From Loripinus fragilis (Eukaryota; Mollusca; Bivalvia; Lucinida; Lucinidae): a stretch of DNA of 64,000 nt. The notes under the pieces were generated by a model. The model saw nothing but the letters and a program-made list of their open reading frames with translations, was not told where the DNA came from and ran no database searches. The stretch lies in NCBI GenBank assembly GCA_964019695.1, contig OZ026517.1, positions 53,561,672-53,625,671 on the forward strand, given 5' to 3'. This document shows, piece by piece, positions 23,601 through 35,600 of the stretch; within the stretch, counting starts at the first letter, position 1; each line of letters opens with the position of its first letter. A program made the translations under genes and the position numbers.

Positions 23601-26600
23601 CTATAGATGTTGGATCATTCATATGTTTCTCTCCACCATCTCGCCAGTGTAGTACTCCAGGATTCATCACTAACAAACTGTCACACTCCCTGTCAGCATA
23701 GGCCAGCTGATGACGATTCAGCGACTGAAAAAACACACCAATACTTCTGGTAAAATGCCATTTACAAAATTGCACCTGGTTGGAAGTTCTAAGTTCATGA
23801 TCTTGATATCCAGACCTGATATTCACATCCAAGATAATTAATCAACATATGTGAGCCATAATATGAGATTTCCAGCAATGTGGTATGTGCGACAAGCAAA
23901 GCCTCAGATCAGCCAGCGCATATGCGCAGTCTGATCAGAGCCTTTACTGGTAGCTTGAATATTCTATAAGTCTTAAGCTACTGACTGAACACCATTTGGA
24001 GTTTCTAAGCTTTAAGGGAGGCTGCACAGGCTCATCTGTGTCTATACTTGTCAAAATATCACGTTGTTGGAAATCACATGTTGCAGCTCATATGGGCCAG
24101 CACATGGACATCTTGGTACTGAAGAAAAATGGGAAACTTTTACACATATAACCCTTATCTTGCCATTCTTTTGTACTGTAAAAGTCTTTACAATTCAAAT
24201 GCACTCAAGACTGTTTTTATCATCGAAGCAAACCCTACGGGCCCTGAAGGAGCAATCTGATGTGGGTCCATATTTTTTGCAATATTAGCTGCGAAAGAAC
24301 ATAAGTTGATGAGAGAGCAGACAACAATTTTTGTGAATGGCAGGAAAGGGGTTAACTCTTTGCCTACTGGGTAATTTTGCTTACTTTTTTGTCATTTGCT
24401 TTTGCCGATTTTTTTCAAAAATCAACTTTTTTGGAAAAATTATTTTGGGAATACCATCAGAATGTCAAACAGTTTAGATCCAGATCAGGCCCGACAAATG
24501 TCGGGTCTGATCTAGATCCAAACTGTTTGCAAAAGTTGTCAGCAGACGATACTAGTTCCTTTGTAGGTAAAGAGTTCAGGGCTTGAAAAGTCAACTCACC
24601 TCTTCTGCCAGATGTTTGAAAGACACGCCACCAATTCTTGATGCAGATCCAGTGAAACACAGATCCATCACCTCTCTGCTTAGGCCTACTGCCTCAAAGA
24701 TCTGAGCTCCCTGTAATAATAATGAATACCCATTACCAATTTGAATTCAGGGTACCAAATATCTAAGGCTATATTTGACAATCTGCATGTGTGTTTGAAC
24801 ATTCTACAAAACTACACAAGTTTTTTTACTTTTTACTTTTTGAACAATGTGCACAATTTTTGGGCATTCTACATGTGTTTTGGGCATTCTGTATGTGTTT
24901 TGGGCATTCTACATGTGTTTTGGACATTCTGTATGTGTTTTGGGCATTCTACATGTGTTTTGGACATTCTACCTGTGTTTTGGACATTTTGTATGTGTTT
25001 AGGACATTCTGTCTGTGTTTTTGACTTTCTGCACGAGTTTTGGAATTTATACATGTGTTTTGGACATTCTGTATGTGTTTTGGGTATTCTGTATGTGTTT
25101 TCGACATTCTGTATGTGTTTTGGAATTTATACCTGTGTTTTGGACATTCTGCACATGTTTTGGAAATTCTTTGTTAGTCTTGGACATTCAACATATGATT
25201 TGGAAAATCTAGATAAGATTTGGTGAATTATTGATTTTTTCTTATCCATCAATTTTAACATGTTTTTGGGTGCTCAATAGAACCATCTCAATGTGTGACA
25301 GTTCTTTACTTCCCACAACATATGTTTTGTAAAAGAAAAAAGAAAATTAATTTTTTGATTACACACTCCCATCAAGAGGCCTGAGGCAGATTTGATTTTC
25401 AAGGACTTGTCAAGAATGCCCTCCACTTTCATGTACTCTTCAAGCCTGACAAGCCCCACAGTTGATCCTGACTTAGTTCATATCCATGCTTACCTTGTAA
25501 CTGTGAAGAGTTGAGATTCCCATTTTTGCCATGACCTTTGAGATGCCACGAGCACAGGCTGCACGGTAATTGACGTAGATCTCCTCGTCAGCCAGCGGAG
25601 GGTCTAGTAACTGTTGCCTCCGAAGACGAGACAAGACCTCAAACACCAGGTAGGGACAGATAGCATCTGCTCCATAGCCAAGTAGTGTACAGATATGATG
25701 AACCTCTCTGAAGATAAGAAATGAGAAGAAACTCAAATTTCTCGTCTAATCACAGGCTCTCTAGAGTTTTTAATGGCTATATTTTGTTAACCCTTTGCAT
25801 TCTGATGGATTTTCCCATACATATTGATACAATAAGACTTAGTATGGTATTGCCCATTTTGTATTCTAAGCGGTCACAGGTAGAAGTTTCTAAATTATGA
25901 TGTATTTCTGTCCCTGAAGGTCATTCTAATCTAAGCAAACAGTGCAGAAAATGGTCATTTTCCTATAATTCCTATGTAAAATTATCCCTTTATAACATGT
26001 TACATTTATAGCATCCTATGGACCTCAAAGCATTATATAGAGACTGCACTGTATCACCTTAGGGACTGCAAGAAACAACTTATGAAATGTTTCCCATGTT
26101 CTGTAGAAGGTTTGGTAATGAATAATGAATTTTGTTGAGGCAATTTCAAATAATTTTACATGATTTAAACATACTCCGAAATTTCTGAAAAACACTTTCA
26201 AATGATGTTGGAACTTTACAATGAAATTTTACATATTAGACTGGTGGAGTATAATTGCAGAACTGGTGTAAGCCTTACCGAACTTCACCAGTTTCCAGAA
26301 TGAGGCCGACCTTGAGACGTAGCTTCATCTTGATCAAATGGTGATGGACGGCCCCAACTGCCAACAGAGAGCTGAAATAAAAATATAATTCATCATCAAT
26401 ATTGTAGCAATGACTGTGGATTTAATGGCCTTCTTCCACAAAGCAGATCAATTTAAATGTTTGCTTGCTAGTGAAGACTTGACGTCTAATGATAACCTTT
26501 ACAAACAATTTTTAAAAATATCATTAAACTATTAAATTCTGGATCTCTTTATGCAAAGAATTCTTGTTCAGCGAAATTTCATGTATTGTTTACCTGGACT

Positions 26601-29600
26601 AACTGAAAAGCATAGATATTTTAATGAAAACTGAGTAGCCATAAAAAGTATTTAAAATTTTCATAGCTTAAAAATTAGTAAATCAAAATCTACCTTTCTG
26701 AAATCTATTGGTAAGCATTGAAAGAAGGTGTCTGTCAAGAATGACCCTTAATTCATAGCTTGGAACCCATAATACAGGATATTGAGTCTAATTAGGAATC
26801 TTTAACACTTTACTCCATAATAACACCTTTGAAATATCACGTATTTGCAATTTATGAAAAATGGAGCATTTGCTCTTTTGGAGCAAATGCTCCATTTTCC
26901 ATAATATTTTAAAGTATTCAAAACCGTACTTAAATTTTCTTAAATTTTTTCAATGTTGTCTAAAAATAGAAAATGATGTCATGATCTAAAAATAGCATAT
27001 GGAGTAAAGGGTTAAATGCCTTACTGAGGGCAAACCTTGAATGGTTTAAACATGTTGGTGTTGTGTCATATTTTTACATGCCACCGCGGTCATTCAGCCA
27101 AGTTAACATTTAGATTATTTACTATTCCTACCCAAACCAAACCAAAAATATTACAAGTTCTGAAACAAAAACTCACCTAACTGGTACCCAGCCGGGCCCT
27201 GCATTCCTGTCAGAGAATATGAGCAGCTGGTAACCATTCTGAGCTGCCTCCTCTGATTCCTTGCACATCCTCTTAAGGGCTTTCTGGAGCCCGGCAGCCC
27301 CTTCACTCAAGTAGAATACCATGTCAATCATTTTTGTCTGAAAATGAGAAGACCTGCCAGTGACATCTTTTGTCGTCTGCTGATAATGATAACATTTGCA
27401 AACAATTTGCACCCAGATCAGGCCCGACACAATATCGGGCCTGATCTGGATCCAAACCGTTTGACATTTCAAAAAGTAATTTTAAAAAAAATCAGATAAC
27501 AAAAAAATCATGAACAGCATGCAGAGTTAATGTTTTGAGTTCTCTTGTGACTTATATAATTAAAATCCTGAAAGTCAAGTTAGCAACTGGTAGGTTTTAA
27601 CATCATCTTTGAAGAAAGAGCTGTGAGGACAACTCAGCCAAAATACTTTTTTTTTCTCTTTCACTCCACCCAATCAGGTGTTCCAGACAACCACAAGTAA
27701 TGGTATAGTGATACCACACCGGGTAGGCAGCTATCAAAAATGCTCTAAACAAATGATGGATGCGGATTAAAAATCGCTAGAAACAGTGTTTTGGATTGTC
27801 ATTTGGCAATCAAAGACTTCTGCTTCTAATGATTTTTATCTATGTTCGTCGATGGTATTAACATATTCGATTGCCCCCTTCTCGGTGTGAATACTCCATC
27901 TTCTTCAATGTCATCTATTCCAAAATTTTATAGCCCTCCAGCCTCAAGAAATTTTATTAACTCTTTGCCTACTAGTGTTGTCTACTGATTATCTTTTCAA
28001 AGTTTGGATCCAGATCAGGCTCGACACAACATCTGGCCTGATCTGGATCCAAACTGTTTGACACTGAATGTATTCCTGAAAGAAATTTTCGAAAAGAGTG
28101 ATTTTGAAAAAAAATCAGCAGATAACAAAAAAGCATGCAAAATTACCAAGTAGGCAAAGGGCAAGTTTTTGAGCCAGCTTATAAGATTTTAGTACTTATA
28201 TGTGAGCAGCGAAAGCTAAGACAAGCCTGCACATACACATAGTCTCTTCAGAGCCCTTGATGCTTGCACACACCAAGGAGGAACATATTGGAAGATTCAG
28301 AACAAAGTTTAAGCCTCTTGCCCCACTAGTTAGCTGGGTATGCAGCTTTATAGAAGCAGTTTACGTATATGTGATAAGTATTAAAATCTCATTAACTGGC
28401 TTTTTTTGTATTTAGCACAAGACTTTTGCAAAATCAGCATACTGAAGACTGAAGCAAATTGATTTTCAATAGTTTGAAAAGTTGTGTTTGATTTCTATAT
28501 ACCTTCCATCCTTTGTATGAGGTGTATTTGAGTACAGCACAGTCCTGTAGTGAGAGGATGGGTTGTTCCAGCCACAGTCTCTTACACTGTTCTGCACTCG
28601 GCTCCAAGATGTTGGCTTCAGGTCCAACTGGACATGCCTGGTAATGAAAAGAAAATTATACACTGTATTGGACTAATTATTATTATTAAGCAAACAACCT
28701 GCTTTTACATTTCATTCTAACTGCAGCAGATCTGCCTTAAAAATTCATTCGTTCTAGACAGTCAGGGTCTTAGAAGCAGAATTGTTTATGTCTGATGTCT
28801 ATCTCCAGTAAGTAGGTAGATAAGAGTGCCAGCACATAGCTGGCTACCGGGCTGCGGAGTGCAGTCGGTAATGTGTCTGTCTGCAGATACGTGTCTGGCT
28901 GCAGATCCAGGGGTTGCGAGTTCGATCACGGCCCAGTCCCATACTTACCTGGAGATTGATCGTGAAATAATTTCTACGGCCATTCTCCTTCCTTCTGCTG
29001 ATTCAAGAAGGGTTGTTGTCAGTTACAAGAGTAAGTATAAGCACAAAGTACTGGTTAATTGCTTAGTCAAGCTTGCCCAGGAAAAAGTGTGGTTAGGTGA
29101 ACTGACAGTCTCGACCTGACCATAGCTTTTGACTGAGACATAAAGAATCAAACTAACCAACCAATATAGCTGGCTAGGCCTGGCTGTGAGCAGAATTGCC
29201 AAAATAGCATCTTCATCGAAAATGATCCCTTGAGCTTATATAAATAAATGAATGATAGGGTCCGTCTGGCAATACTGGCATTGAAAATTGCAATCACCGT
29301 AACCTAAGCTTATTAGCATCATCCTGCCCAAATGTTAAAGCCAGGCAAATTTGGATAAAATCTGCCTGCTGGTTCTGGAGATGTTCCATACAGTCAGGTA
29401 GACGCCAACACCATCAGGATTTGCACCAAAATCAATATGTCCCATTCAGTGAGGGAAGGATGGGGGGGGGGGGCATTAAACAGCACCAAACTGGTGTATG
29501 ATGGGCATTCATCCGAAAAATCAGTAGGTACAGTGCACACAAGCATTTCAGGCTTAAATTTGGCATATTTTGTTCAAAAAAAAAGACCATGAAAATATAG

Positions 29601-32600
29601 TCGAGGTCACCCAAATGTTATCAACTCCTAATCATGCGCCACTGTTAGATCCAGGCAAATTTGGTCTAAATCTGCCAACTGGTCTTTTGAGATATTGCAT
29701 AGAATCTAGCTGGCACAAAGCTGATCCAAAAAAAAATAGCACCAAAATCTATGAGAGGACATAAGGTAATGTTTTAAAATTTCGAACAATAGTTGCCTGC
29801 CAAAACAGCCTAGACAAACAGTGCAGATCCAGATCAGACTGCTTCTGAAGAACTGCTTCTAAAGAAGCAGTCTGATCAGGGTCTTCCTTGCTTGCTATTC
29901 TGACAAGCATTTTGTGAGTTCCAGCCCTGAAAACCAACATTTTATTTGAGAACAGAAAGAGAAAAGTGTTCAAAATTTTAGAACATTTACCCAATGAAGG
30001 TTCTTGTATAGTAAGTAAGTAAGTAAGTAAGTAAGTAGGCTGGCATCATACTCACCAAAGACATGACAATCTTTTCCCTGAAAGGATCTATAGGTGGGTT
30101 GGTGACCTGAGCAAACAGTTGCTTGAAGTAGTCAAAGACCAGTGGATTGTACTGAGACAGACAAGCAAACGGGGCATCATTACCCATAGAACCGAGAGCC
30201 TCTTTCCTGAAAGAATTATAATAGATACATGTATATAAGACAGTTTTGATATTGAAGCATGTTAGCTTGCAAGTATCCTTCAATAAATACATTGAGATTT
30301 AGCAGTGGTTTCCTTTACTTTATTAGCATCCAAGCCATAAGGTTATAAAACTTTTTTTCGTGCTCAACTCAACTGAGCACGAAATTACAACTGCTCATAA
30401 AAACTAAAATACCAACAAATGAAGAAGTTTATTGCTTTAAGTCTCTCAGATATTGTATTTATCATGCTAATAAATGTTAAAATGCCAACAATTGTTGGCA
30501 TTTTAACATTTACAGGCCCCCTAGCAGATTCTCATGAAATTAAAGGTTTTTTATAAAGGCTATTTTTGGCAAAATAAAGGTTGCTTCATTGAAATTCTAA
30601 CAAAAATAAAGAGCAAATTAACATCAAATTTTCTAGTATTTTCATCGGATCCTGATCTTTTAAACCCATGTTACATGTATGATAGTTGAAGGTATGAAAG
30701 TGGTGCAGCAAACCATTAGCCAAAAAATGTATAGCCCATTAATTACAAATTAATAGAAAATCACTACTACAAAAGGCTTGTGTGTGAGCAGTGTTTAATT
30801 GACAAAATAAATCACTTAATTTCTTTAAATCACAAATTTTGTAATCTGGAAGGGGGTTACGGAGGTCCTCCCCCGAAAAATTTTGAAAACCAAGAATGCA
30901 GGAGAAGCCATCTCTGGTCATTTTTAAGGACAATTTTACTTTCAGAAAATGAACAATTTCAGAGGATATTGCTCCCATTTGTTGTATGCTCTTTTTTAAA
31001 TATAAAATTTAGTCGGATATGCATATTGTCTGTATTAGTCTTGGGGTGTAGATAACACTATTTAGATTTGACAACCTGAGACAATGACATTATTCAGAAG
31101 TCAAATAACCCAATAGATGATATCCATTAATATTCATTGGCCCAAGTACTGCAGGTGGTAAATTGTAGGGTGTCAAACCTAATGTTTGGAGTTTTGCAGG
31201 TTCTATTCCCAGGTTGGGCACATTCTTTCACTAGTTGTCAGTTAGCCTTACTAGTGAAAGCTTGTAAAAGGATATGGGTTAAGCCACCCTAGGAAAAGGG
31301 TGGTTAGGATCAATTAGCAATTCAGACATTCCATCAGCTGTTTTGAATGGATGTAAAGCAAGAAATCAACCCAAAAGCATTTATATTTACCTTACCTCAT
31401 CTTTTTTTATTGCTACCTAATATGAAGCATCAGAAAATTTGATTATAAGAGGTAGATATAGAATCAATGGTCTCTTTCTGAAAAGCTCAAGATGTCACAG
31501 AGATTACTTTTCAACATACGTATGGTCTATTTCTTATGTTCAAACTGATCTTGCAAAATTTAAAGGTTTATTAATCAAAATAAAGGTTATTAAAGGTTTT
31601 TCAGCCAAATTAAAGGTTTTAAAGGATTACAACCAAATTAAAGGTTTCTAAAGGCTTTTAAGGTTCCACTAGGGGGCCTGCATTTATGAGCAGGATAAAC
31701 TTTGTGCTCAGCTGAGTTGAGCATGGAAAGTTTTATAACCTCGGGTCCAGGTGTCATGACAAACTAGGAGGGTGATTTGACACTTTCACGTTTAACTCTC
31801 CTGCCCAGCAGAAGGAAATCACAGCCTCACGCCTCTAATGGAAACCCCTGATTTAGTGAATTATTCACAGAATACCTGCATTAAACATGGCACAGCATCA
31901 TGCTGTTCCAACATTATAGGATTATCATACTAATATCCTTGTCTGTTTATATGTGCCTTGTGGTCACCTGCTGGGAAAGTTAGGGGTCTTTCATGCAAAC
32001 CAAATATCTATGTGTCTTGATCCACATCTGAATTAAGGGTGAGGTTGGCGCCGTTAAACCGGTTTAAGCCCTCCAGTAAAATATTTTACTGACCGTTCCA
32101 AGGCGGTACTTCTTTTGTGGATCTTTTATGTTTTTGTTCTGTCTTGTGTTTGCTATGTTTTGTGCGCGTCTGTTTATATGTGCTTTGTGGTCACCTGCTG
32201 GGAAAGGGCTGACCTCTTGGCTCTCGTTTGTGGTGTCTTCTGTGAGTTTGTCACTTTCCCATTGGTATCCTGGGTCAGGTGTGGTACTTGATTGCATCGA
32301 TTCCTGATCTTTGCACCATTACTTACTTTGACCTCTTGGCTCTCGTTTGTGGTGTCTTACTGTGATTTTGTCACTTTCCCATTGATATTCTGGGTCAGGT
32401 GTGGTTCTTGATTGTATCGATTCCTGATCTTTGCACCCTTACTTACTTTAATGATAAGCTTGCATGAACCCTTCAATTTTATCATGTGGGGCAGTATATT
32501 TGTATATCTTAGCATGATGGGAAATTTTTCATGATGTTTGTCAACTGTCTTTTTTTCTCAATTTTTTCCCCAAAAAATTCTTTCAAGAATATCATTAGAG

Positions 32601-35600
32601 TGGCAAACAGTTTGGATCCAGATGAGGCCTCATATTTTGGCTGAAAGTAACGTTTTATGGTTCCGCTGATGCACAGCCCTAAACTTAATTTGGACTGTAA
32701 ATCCGACAATATACCTCCCTAGAATAAAATTTTGAATAGTTATCTCCCAGATTTATGTGTTGAAGGTTATAGTCTAACCTGCTTAACCCTTAAAGCGCCA
32801 AGAAAAAAATGCATCTGAAAATGTCGTCTGCTGAAGCTATCTGCTGCAAATAATTGCCTAACAGTACTGACGAATTAAGTATAGAAGCAAACTGCATGGA
32901 CCCAGAACAGAATGCTATAGAGCAGTCTGATCTGGGTCCACACTTTTTGCCATAGAGGCTTCTAAATTATTTCAGCAGAGGAGAAAAGCAGACAACTTTT
33001 GTTGCGATTGGCGCATTCAGGGTTAACATCCATTGCCACACAGAACAACTTTCATAATTGCTGCTAAAACACCATTGTGGACTTATCATTTAGTTAAAAC
33101 TTAACTTTCTAAAGTGGGAATACCAAAGATGGTGATCAAACTGTAGGGTTGCACAGGCATGTCTGCACCTTTGACATTCGCACGCAACAAATCAATTTTA
33201 TAGATAATATAGATATGACATGACTTACTGATCTCTGATCATGGGCAGCACCAGCATATTGAGAGCTTCTACTGTCCAACCAAACATGGGTAGTCTTCTA
33301 TCTTCCTCGAGGGTACCACCGTGGGGATTCTCAATCCTTTCTATACTGGCCTTACGCATCAATCTTCTGTTGTGCTTCACTCGTAGTTCTGGCATTGCTA
33401 ACGTCTGAAAAAAACACAAAATGAGCCAGCACGTTATCCCACTGTCAAGCAACGAAGGCTCAAGCAAGTCTGCACAGACTCGCCAGAGCCTTTGCTGCTC
33501 GCATACGCAAAATATGGATGTTGATGAAGGCTCAGACCAACATTTAGACCTCTAGCCCTGCTGGATAAGTCACATAGGTTTAGATATACAAAAAAATTTC
33601 AGCGTAAAATTATCAATATTTTCTTATCCATATTTTTTAGCATATGTTTTGGGTGCTCGTCGAGGCGGTTCTTTTGAGTACACACAACATATGTTTTGGT
33701 TTAGAAATAAGAAAGTTATTTTTCTGTTACGCACTCTTAACCTAAGGCCTGAGTCAGCATGGGTTCTTATAAGAGACTTTTGCGCATATGCGATGGTACC
33801 AAGATCTTGTGAGCTAGCTCATGTAAGCCATATCTTGATAACCTGTCTTTGGGTGTAGTAATCTGATAACAATTCAATTTAATCAACATTCTCTAAATCA
33901 GTAGGGCTGGGAGGTTACGGCTGTCATCCGATATGATATGTATCTTGATACATGCAATGCGATATGATATGTATCACGATATATCGACATCTGTACAGCA
34001 ACACTTAAAAGCACTATTCCTGTAGTTTATTGATAAAAAGTTTGCGCTTTTTTCTATTCCATTTGCAAATCATTCAATAAGACAAATATTTTTGTCACTC
34101 TTTTTGGAAAATTGACCATTAATTTGACATTTATGTTGTATACTGAATTTACATGTCTTTGTGTAGTGAAGCATGTAATACACACTATTAAGACCAGCAA
34201 ACATGAAGAGAGCACCGTCTTAATGGATAGATCTCAGCACGTCCTGTGTACGATGCAGCTACTGCTAAACCTAAAAGTTATCCCTATTTTGTGGAAGCAC
34301 GAAACCTAAATTTAAAAAAAATCTATACAGGCATTTGAATAACAGCAAGTAATTGGCATGTGGTTGCCCTATGAGGGCACATTAGATTTTTTTTATCTAT
34401 CATTACTTTTGCCTATTTGTCCATTTGATCTTGTTTTAAGTAGCAAACATTTACACTGTAAGAATAGAATGTACCTGGATATATATTTTGAGGTTAGAAA
34501 TTACCAAATTTGTTGCTAGTAAAATTTCTGAAAGTATCACGATACGGCACCCAATTGAATTTAAACGAATACGGTATCAGCCAAGTCCGTATCGATACGT
34601 ATCGATGTATTGATATATCGTCCCAGCCCTATAAATAAGATATAGCCAGTACAACAAGACTCGATTCTTCATCTTTCAATAGGCTTTTAATTTCCCTGAG
34701 TTCTATGTTCAGATATCAAAAAGAAAGCTTTTTTTCAGTGGGATAATTTCTAATTGTAACCTTCTCTGCTAGCCATTTCCTATGCCCCCTCATGTTGGTC
34801 AACATAAAGGTCTCCAAAATTCAGACATCAAAAAGAAAATCTATTTCGCTACTCCTATAATTTCTAACATTACCTCCTCCGCTAGCCATTTCCCATAAGG
34901 TCTCATGTTGGCCAGTCTTGACTTGATGACTTCATCTTTCATGAAGACCTTCTCCTTTGTGTCAACCAGCAACATCCTGCCAGGCTTCAGTCTACCCTGC
35001 AGAAACAGAATAAATATAAAGTTTTACACAGTCCACTCTGTTAATTGAAATGTATATTGGACAGGAAAACTCATGCAAAGTTATCAGTGCTTTTTCAAAA
35101 GAAAACATATCCCCCACCCCCACCCCCACACATCATAGTTATATGACCTGGTGACCTAGAAAATTATATCAATGTCGCCAAAATCTAATCTTATATCAAA
35201 GTTCTCCCAATGATGTGTCAATGCCAGTTTAGTCAAAAGCTGGCTATGGGTTCAGAAGATAGAGTGCAGACAAGGCCTTTTCATATTTTCATAGTTAAAT
35301 GAGCCTGGTGACCTTGAAAGTTAGGTCAGTCACCAAAATCTAATCATTTCTTAAGGTCCTGCCAATGATGCATTTGTGTCAGTTTGGTCAAGATCTGCCC
35401 ACGTTCAGAAAATGGCCTTGACCTTTAACTTTGACCTTGCTATGATGCTTACTTGTGCCAAGTGACAAATAACTGGTCAAAGAATGCAGACGTTATGCTT
35501 GGTAAATGGATTTTCTATTTGAATTTGGCCTGTGACCTTGGACATTTGACCCTTGGTCATATTATAGAAACATTGTAATGTTATGGTTGACACTTGTGCA

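Noticed and set aside
24855..25215. Possible CRISPR-like array
   Set aside because: Units are contiguous 20-mers without spacers, and the gene context is a eukaryotic intron.
24741..25226. 161-codon Cys/Phe-rich plus-strand ORF
   Set aside because: It is the translation of a 20-bp intronic minisatellite; other frames are open too and no family is recognised.
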